Source of the DNA: Litsea cubeba | Taxonomy: Eukaryota > Streptophyta > Magnoliopsida > Laurales > Lauraceae | DNA: 64,000 nucleotides | Assembly (NCBI GenBank): GCA_012931725.1 | Contig: WHSA01001427.1 | Location: forward strand, 62,001-126,000 | Reading direction: 5' to 3' | Shown: positions 44,893 to 57,459 of the stretch, one piece after another | How the letters are laid out: each line of letters starts with the position of its first letter | How positions within the stretch are numbered: position 1 is the stretch's first letter | The notes under the pieces: generated by a model | Seen by the model: the letters and a program-made list of their open reading frames with translations, nothing else | The model's database searches: none | What the model was told of the DNA's origin: nothing | Position numbers and translations under genes: made by a program

Positions 44893-45972
44893 ATGAAAAT
44901 TATTAGAATGGATTCCACTATTTTAGATTGTTTAGATTCTTGTGTAGATTCTTCTAGACCCCTCCTTCTTTCATCTTTTGGAGATTCAAACATTGAAATT
45001 AAAGAATCTCAACTTAAATTAAAAGAAGAAGAAATTATTAAAAATGAAGATGATATTCAACATGCTTATGATGATTTATGTACATTTTGTTTGGAGCTTG
45101 TTAAGAAGAATAAAAGATTACAATAAGAATCTAAAAGACTAAACAAAGAATTAGTCTCTTCAAAAGATGAACTTAGAGAAAAAGAAGAATTAATAAATTG
45201 TGTAGAATCTAAGTTCATGATCTCTTTCCATAATCTATCTAATATTAAAGATGATCTAAGAGAATTAAAGATAGATTGTGATAATCTTAATATGGAAAAT
45301 TTAAAACTAAGAGATCAATTACAAAGGCAAGATGAAGACATTAACAGCCTAGAATCCAAGTTGACAACTTCTATGGAAAATTTATCTAATGCACAAAATA
45401 AGATAAAAACTTTGGAACTTGGAGCTAATGTTATTAATGAGATTAAATTTGAATTAAGACTTGCCCATGAAGAGCTAAACAACTTTAAGGGAATTGAAAA
45501 TGAATTTATAAAAGTTAAAATTGAAAATTCAACCCTTAAAGAATAAGTCACTCACCTTGAAACCTACAAACATAAATATGAGTGCAAATTTACCCATAGT
45601 GAAGAGAAATTCGAAAAGTTATTTAAATTGGGTAAATCTCAAAGAGATAGGACGGGTCTTGGTTATGATAGGAATATTTCACATGACCCTAAATTCACCA
45701 ACACATTTGTGAAATGTGAGTCCTCATTCTCATGCACCCACTCTCCATTGCCCAAATCAAAATGTCATTATTGTGGTAATAAAGGGCATTTCAAATTTGA
45801 GTGCAAATTAAGAAGAAGCAATGTGTCTAAATCCATATTTGAACCCAAAAAGGTAAAATCAAACTCTATGATGGATACGACACTAAAAACCAAGGAAGAC
45901 TCCAAGAAGACTAAACAAGTAAAATCAATTAAAAAGGAGTCTCCTAAAATTGATTCTAAAAAGGTTAAATAA
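44893..45972 (+). pseudogene. gag remnant with coiled coil and zinc knuckle
   Basis: 44893-45126 and 45217-45546 encode charged, Glu/Lys/Leu-rich coiled-coil-like segments (KESQLKLKEEEIIKNEDD; RDQLQRQDEDINSLESKL). 45628-45972 contains a CCHC knuckle, CHYCGNKGHFKFEC (CX2CX4HX4C), followed by a Lys-rich tail. In-frame stops at 45124-45126 and 45544-45546 break it. It resembles gag of long Sirevirus-type copia elements. Confidence 0.7.
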
Positions 45973-46333
45973 GTTAAACTAAGTTTAAAAGAATCTATCA
46001 ACAAAAAGCTTCTCAAACTTCCTCTCTTAAACCAAATGAAAGAACTTTTGAATAAAGTTGCTAAGTTAAATATAAAATCCAAAAGTCAAGTAAAGGGTGA
46101 AAATAAAAAGAAAAGAAAAGAGAATCAATCCCCCTAAGAAACAAAGTCACCAACATCAAAAGACTAATCACCAACCTAAGCTAAATTTAGTTAAATCTAA
46201 ATATCAAGGTGATAAGTACAAATTGAAAATTTATCAAGTCAAATCTCCAAGAGTTGGTGAGACATTCAAAATAGACCTCAAGGACCAACCCTCTCAATTG
46301 ACCTTAGGTGGATTCTTAAAACTAGATACTTAG

Positions 46334-48230
46334 ACAAACCTTAAGGCCATGGACCTCTTTGACCAACCTTTCCTTTATAGTTAAATCTTTTTGGTTGGTC
46401 ATGATTGCATTTGCATTTTTGTTTCTTACTTAGTTACATTTTTTTTAAATGCATTGTTTTCTTATGATCAATTGATTTTGTTTTCATGTACTTCTCAAGT
46501 TACATATCATGGTTTTCAAAATCATTTGATTATAATTTTCACATGATATATTTGTTTTTTGCTTTCATTGAGTTATATCTCTTGCATTGCATTTCTATAT
46601 ATGTGCAATTGATTATGATTTCAAAAGCTTTCATAGCTAGATTTTTCATAATCAATTGATGTTGCAAATTCATTTGTTTGCATGACATAGTAAAATTATT
46701 TTGAAAAACAAATGATATAAAATAATTTAGTTTTTCTATAGATTTCTAAGTTATATTTTCATATGAAAAATTATTATTTTGAAAAACCAACTTGTATGTG
46801 TTTCAAATAACTTATATTTTTAAAATGCAAGTTGAAAAAGTGTTATCTTCAAATTCATCCTCTTTATGCTCATTGTTGGATTTTGTTTATTGAAATGATT
46901 TGAATATTGTATGATTGGAAATGCTTTAAAATCTTTTTAGTTATATTCGTAAAAGCATGTTCCATATTTTCATTTCCTCATGCTTTTAGTTATTTTAAAT
47001 GGAAATGAATTTTGTTATAGGCAATTTGCATCTTTTAGTTTCATTATTTTTATATGCAAATGTCTATTAGTTTCTTGTATGGTTGTGATCTTATTTACAT
47101 TTGTAAAAACCATACTAGAACTAAAAAATCCATCATTTGTGCTTTCTAGTCATTTTATTTGAAATGGATGGTTATGATGTTTGATTCATGTATATTGTCT
47201 TGTCATCCTAATACATGTTTCAACTTCATATTAGTGTTCTTGATCATATGAACCTCTTTGAATTCCATTCCTTACATTTCATAATTATATCTATTGTTTG
47301 ATGGATTTCTTAGATGTTGAATTTATATGACTAGACACTTTTAAAATTGCATGCTCTTTTAAGTCAATGCAATTTCATTTGTTCATCACTATGCTCATTA
47401 GTAATATTATTAAAAGTGATGAATATTCATTTATGATGCTTGATTTTGTATTTGTCACACTCTATTAGCATCATAATCTTCATATTTGCCACCTCTCATG
47501 CTCTTATAGGTAAATCACATGACCACCATGTTTATGTACATAATCTTGGTTGGTTAATGGTTGAGGTAGGCTTCATGTTTGAAAGATCATTTCACTCATC
47601 TTGCACATCATAGTCATATTTTATGCTTGAATGAAATGATTTCAAAATATTCATAGCATATGATTTTTATAGTTATATTATTTGATGCTATGTTTACTAA
47701 ACCCCATAACATCATGGATAACTCTAATTTGGATTAATCCTAGTAGTTATAACTTTTTAACTCTATTTTAGAGTGATTGAGTTAATAGTCATATCCTTGA
47801 ATCTCAATTGATAATTTTATCTATTTCAATTGGTAACCATGATAGTTTATCTCCTTGACCTTGCTCTTTACTTTGGTAATTTGATCATATTGAGCTTTAT
47901 AGTCAAATATTATTATCAATTGAATCTAATCCTTCACTTGAAGTTAACCCTCAATTGGTTTAAACCATCTTCTTCTTGTACCAAATAGTTATATTCTTGT
48001 CAAAAGTTTAACAAAAGGAGATTATGGATTAGAGGGGAATGTAAACCTTCTAAGGAAGTATTAGTTTTGATCAAATTCACTTTTGTATTGGCTCTGATAC
48101 CCTTATAGCCTATCTACCCATGCATGACGCCCTGTTATATATTTCATTTTCGATTTCCTATGTTAACATGTGCTACTAAAATGTATCTTTCTTGTTTCAT
48201 GTGTGTAGGTACATCTTGAAGAAATTCAGA
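46334..48230 (+). other. AT-rich interior without pol
   Basis: No integrase, RT or RNase H motif is found on either strand. The sequence is very AT-rich with scattered short frames. It takes the place where pol would be expected. Confidence 0.6.
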
Positions 48231-48261
48231 CCCCTCTTCAATTGGTATTTTGCAATTTAGT

Positions 48262-48646
48262 GGCAAAGGGGGAGAAAGTTCTCAAGTTTAACGGCAAAGG
48301 AGGAGAAAGAATTAGGGGGAGAAAGAGTATTCAAGCTGCCCAAAGGGAGAGAATGCATTGGAGAGAATGCATGGTCATAGGGGGAGAAGATGATAGAAGA
48401 AAGAGCTTGGAAGCTAAAGAAGATGCTTGGCCAAAGAGAGAAAGATGTAAAGAAAGATTGAAGAATGATCAAGCTCCAAGCATCAAGAAGAATGAAGCTA
48501 GAGCCCAAGCTAAATGAAGAAGCATCCAAAGAGATTTCAAGAATTGTCCAGCCAAGGAGGAGCTGAAGACTATGTGTGAAGTTTTAGTATTGAACAAGGT
48601 TTGCCAACATATTGAAGGTTTGCCATAAAATTGCAAAGGGGGAGAT
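48262..48646 (+). promoter_or_regulatory. Multiple polypurine tracts before the 3' LTR
   Basis: ggcaaagggggagaaag (48262), ggcaaaggaggagaaag (48292), tagggggagaaagag (48313), gggggagaag (48379) and, directly at the LTR, gcaaagggggaga (48633-48645) share one core. The last is the functional candidate. Repetition of this tract is a known Sirevirus trait. Confidence 0.7.
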
Positions 48647-50487
48647 TGTTAGGATTTTATATAATGCAATTTGATGGATGCATATTCATTTTATTCATCA
48701 CTTGAACTTTCACACATGATTTGATTTAGAAAATCTTGAAATCTTGATTTACACATGCATTGTATTAAATATTGCAAATCTTATAGTTTGTGCATGTTTT
48801 GGATTTAAATCTTGGATGCATTTGTTTTTTAAAAGAATTTTTACAAATCAAGCTAGCCTATGTTTCAAAGTTTCAAATTATATTTGGCGTTTTATGTTTC
48901 ATGATTTTAAAAGCACTTAGATGATTTAAAATCATGTTTCCAAGCTTAGTTTAATGGCCCAAAAATCCCCTCAAGAAAATATTTTAAAATATGTAAAGTT
49001 GGGATTTTTTGTATTAGGTTGTCGGTCAACCGACGTCAAGGTGTCGGTCAATCAACAGTGGAACCGAGGCCAACCGAGAACCTCTGTCGGTCCCATTTCC
49101 AAAGAGCTATAAATCTCAGATTTTCTCTGTCGGTTCATGTCGGTTCAGGTGTCGGTTCACTTGTCGGTTCATGTTGGCTGACCTACACCTGCACAATGGT
49201 AAGTTTCTTTACCATTGGAATCTGACCGTTGAGGTGTCGGTCGACCGAAACCTACCTGTCGGTCGATTAACAAGTAACCGTTTGAACACTTTTTCTATAA
49301 AAGTGAGTTCATTCCTTAGCCTTTGTTGATGATCTTTGAAGCCCTTCTTGAGGCATTTTGAGGCAAAAGAAAGGGGATCAAGCTAAGGAAGCCTAATGAT
49401 CATTAAGAAAAGTTAAAGCTTGGATTAATGAAGTTAAACCACCAAGTAAGCTTTGCCTTTTGATAATCATATGTTTTATGCTTTAATTAAATTATTGGTA
49501 AATGATTTTTAGCATATAACTATATATGATGTGTTGAATCCTTTCTTCTCTTAATCTTGGATTTAAGTCATTGGATTCTTCACCTTGATTCAAATCAAGT
49601 TTGTTTTAGAAAACTTCTTAAACATGTTTTATCAAAACCTTTGATTTCTTTTATAACATGTTTCATTAACTTGTTTGAATCTTCTTTGTTGTTTTCAATC
49701 TTTATAACCTTCGTTAAACTCTTTTGTTTTGAAAACAACATTGCATATGCATCACATGTTTAGGCTTAATTAATTTCATACATCTTGTGAATCTTTTGAT
49801 TTTCATATCATCTACAAGTTTGTAATTTGTACATGTGATTTGCATATCACTTCAATCATATCTTTATGTGCGTAAACTTTAAAATGCTTTGAGCATATAT
49901 TGATTGAGCCTTAATTTTAAACTTGATTGAAGTATCCACACACACACTTCATAAACATTCATCTTTGCATTTCTTAGTGTGTTTTGTGTGAGTTAATTTA
50001 TAATTTCATATCCGCCTATTTTAGAGGCAAATTTATTGAGCTTAAATTGTAATCTCTTAGAGTGTTTTGTGAGAACACTTTCTTTAGAGAACTCTTTGTT
50101 TGAAAGGTTATTGCTTAGCCATTGAAAAGCATCGTGTAAAGGTTCTTGCTTAGCCTAGAAAAGCATATTATATAGGTTGTTGTTAAGCCTTTAAAAATAA
50201 CATTGTAAGGTTATTGCTTAGCCTTAGAAAGCATACATAGTGAAAATCCGGTGGGGTGTTGAGTCACAAGCCAGTAGTGGATGTAGGCATTGAGGCCAAA
50301 CCACTATAAATCTTTGTGTAGTGGTGAATGTTTTGTGGTGATTGTGTTTGTTTAGCTTCCGCATATTGTATGTTAATAATCACATATGACTAGTTTATTT
50401 TAAAGAAATTAGAATTGGTCATAATTAGTCATTAAGTGTAGCTCACCCTTTTCACCCCCCTTCTAGGGTAAGGATCTCGGACTTTCA
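48647..50487 (+). repeat. 3' LTR of Sirevirus-like element
   Basis: 1841 bp; TATA box TATAAAA at 49296-49302. Nearly identical to the 5' LTR from about 43600 onward, indicating recent insertion. Confidence 0.9.
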
Positions 50488-50849
50488 AATATGAGCTATT
50501 ATGTTATAGCTTTACTTGAAAATAAAATTACATTGATACGGCTCATACAATGGTTGGAATTGGCCATGTCTAGTATAGACAAAATCCCAACTGGTTTAGT
50601 CCCACTTAAAAAGCTATAACCCACGGCCGAGAGCTGGATAAAGAAGGTTTGCAAAGTCCTATGGCTAAAAAATTATACAGAGCTGCTAAATCCACACTGT
50701 TTTTTTCTTTTCCCACACTGCACTTTCTTATGACCAATATACCACAGTGTTAAATTACTTAAAAGGATATTTATCAAATGTCTTTCCCTCCCCAGTTTCT
50801 TTCTACACTTACCCACTTCCTCCCCAGCCACCACCGCCCCCTCCGATAG
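50488..50849 (+). other. Spacer 2 segment
   Basis: Aligns with about 9813-10171. Ends with GATAG, the target of the next insertion. No gene seen. Confidence 0.6.
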
Positions 50850-51711
50850 TGTAAGTGCACAAAAACTCACGGACCCCGTGGGGGTGGTGTTCTTGAGACT
50901 CACTGAGGAGGATGAAGGCCGGAGCTGCTCGTCTCCTCGCTGATGATGGAAGAACCGATGCCTGAGAACCTGGAAGAGGGAGAAGAAACTGGTCAGAGGA
51001 CCCTGGCTGTGGGCAGCGCAGGGCTCTCCGATGCCTAAGTCAGTTCAGAGACTGGACAGTAGGAGGAGATTTTGGGGAAGAAGGTGATACCAGTGGGGGA
51101 GGAGCGATCCATCCATTCCTCTCTGCGCCTGCCCCTTTTATTGATTGGGAGAGGGAGAGAGTTGACTTTGGAGAGAGAGTAGGTATGAGACAATGAGGTG
51201 GTTAGCCGTCCCATCCGTCTGTGGACGCCGATCTGTCAGGAAGCATGGGCGGTATGGGAGGCTCTGTCAGAGAGTACGGGCGGTGCCCTTGTCTTGTCGC
51301 GCGTGCTGTAGCGTGCTCAAGTGCCCAAGGGAGGACAGTTGTCAGCCCATGCCTTGGCTAGCCCTGGCGTCCCGACCGAGGTCGGGGAGCCGAGATCGGG
51401 GATGACCCTGACTTGGCTAGAGACCTCGCGGAGACGCCGAAGTGGAGGAACGGGATGAAGTTCCTAGCCGAGCTGGGAACGTCCTGGCCGAGGTGGAGCT
51501 CAGCCGAGCTGGGAACGTCCTGGCCGAGGTGGAGCTATACCGAGGGGGAGATGTTGTGTAGGGGGCCGAGATGAGTCTCTGGCAGGAGTGGGCGACTTGG
51601 CCGAGCTGGTGGACACTGAGACGGGCCTTGCCGAGATGGCCTAGCTGGCGCCGGAGCATGAGATGGAGCATCAGGCCAGTCATCCGGTGAGTTCGGAAAT
51701 ATCCCCACACA
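50850..51711. mobile_element. Solo LTR, 862 bp
   Basis: TGTAAGTGCA ... CCCCACACA flanked by perfect GATAG duplication (50845-50849, 51712-51716); the uninterrupted target is near 10166-10172 in spacer 1. No coding sequence. A 36-bp direct repeat occurs at 51466-51500 and 51502-51536. TG/CA ends and a 5-bp duplication with no internal part indicate a solo LTR. Confidence 0.75.
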
Positions 51712-54032
51712 GATAGTACGGCTGAAGGGGGAGAGGGAGTGAGAGAGAGGGAGAGGAAGAAAGACAATGGAGGGAGAGGGAAAGAGAAAGAGGGAGAGGG
51801 ACAGCGGGCGGAGGCAGGTGATGATCATAGAAATATATTGACAAGGGGTACGTTAGATTTATAAATGAGACGCAATAATAATTGACAATTCAATTCAAAC
51901 ACCTTTAACCAAAAAAAGACAAATCAGTAGTTCTCTGTCCGCTGTAATTATTAAATATAAGTGATCACAAGGCAAGTAAGTATTGGATCTTTTCTTTCAA
52001 ACCATCCATGACACATCAAACATGTAAGGGGAGAGTAAGTCTAAAAGGGTGGTTAAGACTACTGTTATAGTCGGCTGAATTCCACTGCTGATAGTCATTA
52101 CTCAACAATGACTTTAGCAAGCAACAGTCATACTCGTATTAAAGGATAGCTGAAACTCTACATAGTTAAATATATGGCCACAAAATTAGAGCACTGGAAG
52201 GTGAAACAGAAATGCTTGGATTTAGTAATCTGAATTACAAAGCAACAATATAAAAAAGTGTTTCAGATGACTCATTGACTCTTCAACTCTACTATTGAGT
52301 TTAGGTGACATTTTCAACATGATCAATAAACTGATCATATTTGAGTTGAATCCATCCATGTTACCTTTCATCTGACGCATTTATTCCAAAGTTCAGTCAA
52401 GTAAGTGCTTTAGACTTCTATGCATTCTTTTCGAGGTTTTTACCGAAAAAACTTACTAAAATTTTGAAACTACTATCTAATAATTGAGTGTCAAAACATT
52501 ACCAAATCATAATTGCTAGAGTTATTTGACACTAAAATGCCCCTAAACTAAATCCCGAAGGAAATTCTAAGCCTTTTTCTTTGCTGCTTCCATTACTTGT
52601 CCGTGCCATGATCTAAAATCATCTGACGGTTGCCAGGGAACATGCTTTTTAATGTCCATGAAATTTAGTTAAAAAAAACAGAGAAAGCCCCATCAAATCA
52701 CATAAAAGTCGCACCCATGTAAAGACAGAGGATATAGGCTTTTCCCTCTTTTTTTTCTTTTTCCCGTATCCAGCTATAGGGGGCTGGGATCTCGGATGAG
52801 GATAGTAGAACTCGGATGAGGTGAAAGAGCCCATGGGTGAGGGAATATGGTATTCCCAAGACTCGAACTTAAGCTTCTCGTCTTTTCCTTAGCATTGTAG
52901 AATTCATGGTCTTGCACAAAATGACCTAAATTATTTTTGACATAATTAGGCCCTACAAACATCCCCTTAATGATTGAATCTTGAGTACTGATAAAAGAAA
53001 ATATAATAAACTGTTGCCTTTGATTCTTTTCTCCTCTGAATTTTATCAATTTCAGTTTAGCATCTTCTCTAATCTGCTAAAAAGTACTGAAGAATCTAAA
53101 AATGGCAATGATATGTGTATTGATTTGGTTTTTATCTTTCCCGGAAGTGTATTGATTTGGTTTAAATAATTACAAAAAATATTTAGATCATAGCTTGTGA
53201 GGTTTGTGGGTTGCATATGGTGATGGTTAAATTGAAGATAGAGAGTATAACACTTCTGCCGATCTATTGTGTGGAGACTGGTGGTGAATGGTCATGATTT
53301 ACTCTTTGGGCCACATCTCTGGAACAATTCAGCTATTATTAAACCCTTCACTATACATTTTTGTGGAAAACATCCTCACTGAACCTACAGTTGCATTTAC
53401 AAAGTCTCACTTATATCACATCACAGATTCACAATTTCAATTTTAGAAGGTGGATTTTGGCAACTGTTTTTGGTTTTTTTTTGGGTGGGTTACGTGCCTA
53501 CATACGTATCTGCTTAGATGTTGAGATTGTCAGAGTATCTCACTTTGGGATTTTTCCCTTGCAAATAGCAGAACGCCACTGAGGATTGCTTTTCCTACTT
53601 TCCATGCATCTCGGATTGCAGAGTAAGCTTTGACTAGGGAAAATATCTTATTTGAAAGGAGCACCGTAAATCTCACCTATTTGAAAATTCTGTTCAAAAT
53701 AAAGGTTTTTGGTGTATATAATATTATCAAATTTATCCCAATAAGTGTTGATCCCACAATAAGGTTAGCTGTTTGATTAAAAACATAATAATGAATAATG
53801 CCGTCAATCTTAAGTTGGAATCATCTCTTACTGAGATACAATTTGGAAATTCATATACATTAGAAAGGTTAGAAAGTGAATGGTTCAAATTTTTAATGGG
53901 CGAGCCCAAACTGGACTCTCTCTCTCTTGGTCAAAGCCCTGGAGGATATGGATTCTTAATATAATCTCTTTGCTCTCGTGCCCATGAAGAAGAAGATAGC
54001 TCTCTCTGCAACATAACAGAGAAGGCTCCAAA
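51712..54032 (+). other. Spacer 2, distal part and upstream region of copy 3
   Basis: Aligns with 10166-10330 and 20337-22513. It lacks the gypsy element. No gene seen. The last about 75 bp match the copy 2 leader. Confidence 0.6.
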
Positions 54033-55627
54033 ATGGCGTTATGGAATTCGATGACCCTCGAAATCACTTACCAGGTTGTGGGTTGGTCGGCTTTCTTGTG
54101 TTGGGCTATCTGTTTCTACCCTCAACTCATTCTAAATTACAAAAGGAAAAGGTGACCCCTTTCAATCTTTCTCCTCACTCTTTCTCCAAACTCTTCGAGC
54201 TTGAATTTCTATCTTCACTCCTTTTTCATAGATTTTGATTTCTGGGTTTTGCCTTTTGACTTGTTTTCTGTTGTTGAATCTTCTGCCTTTGATAATCTCC
54301 TCTCTTTCATGGTTCTGGGTTGCTGTTTTTGAACTGGGGTGGGGTGGGGTGGGATGGAATTTGTGATCCACCTCTCTCTAGGCTCTCTATTTCTCAATGT
54401 ATGCATGTGTGTGTACTCCATGGATTTTGATTTCTGGGTATTTGTTTTTTTTTTTTGAAGTGTCGTGGGATTAAATTTCGACTTGGTGGTGCTTAATTGG
54501 ACGAAGCAGTTGGCTTATCTCATATACAATGTGACTCTGTTCTTCAGCCCTGTTGTTCAGAGGCAATATCACGAGAAGTACGGATATGGAACAGTGAGTC
54601 CTTCTCATTTTTATTTTCCAAAAAAAGTTGGAAGGAGCTTTTCTAATACCAAATGATTAGGCCTGTAAAAATGGCCCATTAAAATGGGCACCTGGCCTGG
54701 CCCATCCGAAACTCGAAAATACAGGGCTTTTACAAAAAAAAAAAAAATTGAACCTAGGGGGCTGGGCTTGGACAATCGTTTTAAAGTTCGGCCAAAATAA
54801 TTGGGACTGGGCAGGACAGGCCCAGCCCACCCTAAAGCACTTGTACTCATATTTTATTTTTATTTTTTTGATTGACAATCTTTTTATGGTTGTTTTGCTT
54901 AGTTTTTAGGTGTATGATGTTTAAGTCCTAGAAGCTTATGGCAATTGAAACATGCCAAGAAATGAGCATCTAACATATCATCATTGAAGGACATTGTTTG
55001 TGTTGCTAGAACACAACAGAAACACTTTAAATCTCTAATTCACTGAGTCAAAACAAAGCTCTGTTATGACAGGGACAGTTCTGGAATAGAACTACATCAT
55101 GCATTTTAGATTATTATTTTTTATAACCAATCCAGTTAATTAAATTAATTTGTTTTTGTAACAGATTCTCAGATCCTCTGTATATGTTGATTGTTGAGGT
55201 CATTACCTGATGGTGTAAGAAATATGAAAAAGAAACCCAATACAGTGGTCTTCATTTATCTTCGTTAACTAACTTCTTCTTCATCATCATCATCTTCTTC
55301 TTCTTCACTTTTTCTTTTTGATATTAGTAGAGTCATTGCAAAAGAGTGACACTATATTTAGATCAGGTCTCTTGCTTTCTATTTTGTATCCTAGAATCTG
55401 TAAGCGTTGGTGCTACTGATAACAGGTTTCTTTTAATTTTGTTTATGTTCTATTTTTGGTGTTGTTTGTATGTTTTATGTGGATCAATACCAAATGCAGA
55501 AGGAGAGGCTTCTGGAGAGTTGAAATGTGGCTTTTATGCATGGGGGTAGAAAGGCCTAATTGGAAAAAAACTAAAAATAAAATAAAAACGGAGGCCTCTG
55601 GGCAAGTGCGGACCCAAAAATTCTTCC

Positions 55628-55661
<34 letters not shown>

Positions 55662-57008
55662 TATATAGAAAATATTTTTTGGATCCCACATATGAAAAAC
55701 ACATGTAGTTTTTTAAAACTTGTGGTAGTTTTTTTGAAAATTTTGAGGGTCCGTCCATATGTAAAAAACTTTAAAATGTTTTAAAGAAGAATGAGGGTTT
55801 AGAAAATCTGGAGGGGCCACATATAAGAATTCATAAAGTTTTTTAAAGAATAAAGGGGTTTTTAGAAATTTTGGAGGGGCCATATATAAAAATTAATAAA
55901 ACTTCCAAAATAGTGAAGGGGGTTTTCAAAAACTAGGGGGGGGGGGGGGGGGGATGGCCCTTGCCAGCCCCCCTTGGTTCCGCCACTACCTCTGGGTTAT
56001 GAGCCTTTTGTTATCTTTTCAAGGACCAGCCCCCCTTGGTTCTGCCACTACCTCTGGGTTCTGAGCCTTTTGTTGTCTTTTCAAGGACCAGATGAAAAAA
56101 AAGAGATGAGTTTTGGATCAATAGCAAATGCAAAGGGGAGAGACCTTTGGGGAGTTGAAATGGGGTTTTATATATGGGATGAATAGTAACAGAAGTAGGA
56201 GAAAAACTGGAGGTTTTTGAGCCTTAGAGACCTCTGTCTAAAAGCAGCCTTGCACTGGCCCAGCCCGGGCCCACACGGGATACAATTTGACATACGCCCG
56301 TTCAATTTAGGGCCGGGATTGGACAACCCTTGGCAGGCCCATCCAATATTCGAGACGGGATTTGATAGCCCAAGCCCATGCCTAAGCGTGTCCGTCCCAT
56401 TGACAGGCCTACATATGATAGAGCTATATGATGTATCGCTATTTTCTAAGTAACTAAAATAGTTTATACATTAAAATCTCACAAAATATACATTTTAACC
56501 TGATTGCAGTCAGACTATACTAATTTTCCCATTTACCTTGCGAATCATTAAATCAATGCATTTCTTGCATATATGCTGAATTGCTAGCCTAAATAATTGT
56601 AGATTATGGATTTGACTTTTTTGAATTAATTGTAGTTTCTGTCAATTTCCTTATTGATAATTTCTATATATCAGATGATTCCAGTAGCTGCAAACGATGT
56701 TGCTTTCTCTCTACATTCTCTCCTAATAATGGCATTAGTTGCATTCCAAATTCTTATCTATGAAGTAAGGGATTCTTATCACTCAGTCCCTTTTTTCTCC
56801 TTGTGCTGATGACCAGTGTCTGGTAGGAAATAAAAGCATGACAGCTTACCTGCGTATCTTTATTCTTTATGCGTTTCATTCAGCGGGGTAGCCAGAAGGT
56901 TTCAAAGACCTGCATCACCATAACTTCTGTTGTATGGGTTGTAGCTGTAGTATGCACCATCATCGCTTGGCCAAGCAATTCATGGCTTTGGCTAATCTCT
57001 GTGTTCAA
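54033..57008 (+). CDS. Cystinosin homologue, copy 3 (exons 1-4 only)
   Basis: Exons 54033-54151, 54461-54593, 56675-56764 and 56884-57008 are open, in phase and almost identical to copy 2 (MALWNSMTLEITYQVVGWSA; first PQ loop; IPVAANDVAFS; WPSNSWLWLISVF). Exons 5-8 are not in the window. Homology to copy 2 stops at about 58040, inside intron 4, where a gypsy LTR begins. The rest of the gene may lie beyond 64000 after the inserted elements, or may be lost. A gene with more than 6 kb of retrotransposon in intron 4 could still be spliced, but I cannot show that. Confidence 0.8.
55603..55988. mobile_element. Nested hAT-like MITE with long G-runs
   Basis: 386 bp flanked by perfect 8-bp CCTCTGGG (55595-55602, 55989-55996). 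Ends caagtGCGGACC and GGTTCCGCcacta are imperfect inverted repeats. Copy 2 lacks it. Contains runs of 29 G (55630-55658) and 18 G (55936-55953). Confidence 0.6.
55964..56087. repeat. 62-bp tandem duplication
   Basis: Units 55964-56025 and 56026-56087 (ccagccccccttgg ... ttttcaagga) span the right end of the nested MITE and its flank, so the duplication occurred after that insertion. Confidence 0.75.
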
Positions 57009-57217
57009 GTAAGTCGCCTCTCCTCTAAAGCGCCGGTATAATTCAAAGCAGATTCTAAGTCCGCAAAATAAAAAGAAGTTCCTTCAATAAAAACAAAAAA
57101 GTCAAAAAAAAAGTCATTCAAAACAACATCCTTAAAAAAAAATGGTCTGCCAAATAATTGTATGTGAAAATGAGAGAAATTAAAGACTCATGCTAGCGAC
57201 CGTGCATCTCTAAGTTC

Positions 57218-57459
57218 TAGGGGTGTAACGGTTCAGATAATCATGTGTTTTAGAAAAACCGTTAACTGAATCATATTTTACGGTTTGGTCCGATTTATAA
57301 CCGTGAGTCGAGACCGAAAACCGAAATCGAACCGTGAAGTACGGTTTTTCGATATTAATAACTGTAACCATGACCGAAACCATGAAACACGGTTATTAAC
57401 CGTCGGTTCGGTTAGGTTCGGTTGGTTAGACGGCTTTTTTGGCTTTTTTTACACCCCTA
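57218..57459. mobile_element. hAT-type MITE in intron 4 of copy 3
   Basis: Perfect 11-bp TIRs TAGGGGTGTAA / TTACACCCCTA; imperfect 8-bp duplication ctaagttc/ttaaattc. Counterpart of 25107-25347. Confidence 0.7.

Larger units (their letters stand above)
42558..50487 (+). mobile_element. Non-autonomous Sirevirus-like LTR retrotransposon
   Basis: LTRs at 42558-44794 and 48647-50487 (TGTTAGG ... GACTTTCA) with perfect AATAT duplication (42553-42557, 50488-50492); the empty site is in spacer 1 near 9811-9817. The PBS matches initiator tRNA-Met. Several polypurine tracts (ggcaaagggggagaaa type) precede the 3' LTR, and the LTR is rich in short inverted CG motifs. These are features I associate with Sireviruses (Ty1/copia). 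Only gag remnants are found; no integrase or RT. Confidence 0.85.
54658..56411. mobile_element. hAT-like element in intron 2 of copy 3 (with nested insertion)
   Basis: Same position as 23125-24295. TIRs TAGGCCTGT and ACAGGCCTA; flanks caaatgat/catatgat. It is longer than in copy 2 because of the nested insertion at 55603-55988, a 62-bp tandem duplication and other small changes. Confidence 0.65.

Noticed and set aside
51417..51828. Minus-strand Ser/Pro-rich frames
   Set aside because: Caused by the purine-rich stretch and the 36-bp direct repeat of an LTR; no conserved domain.
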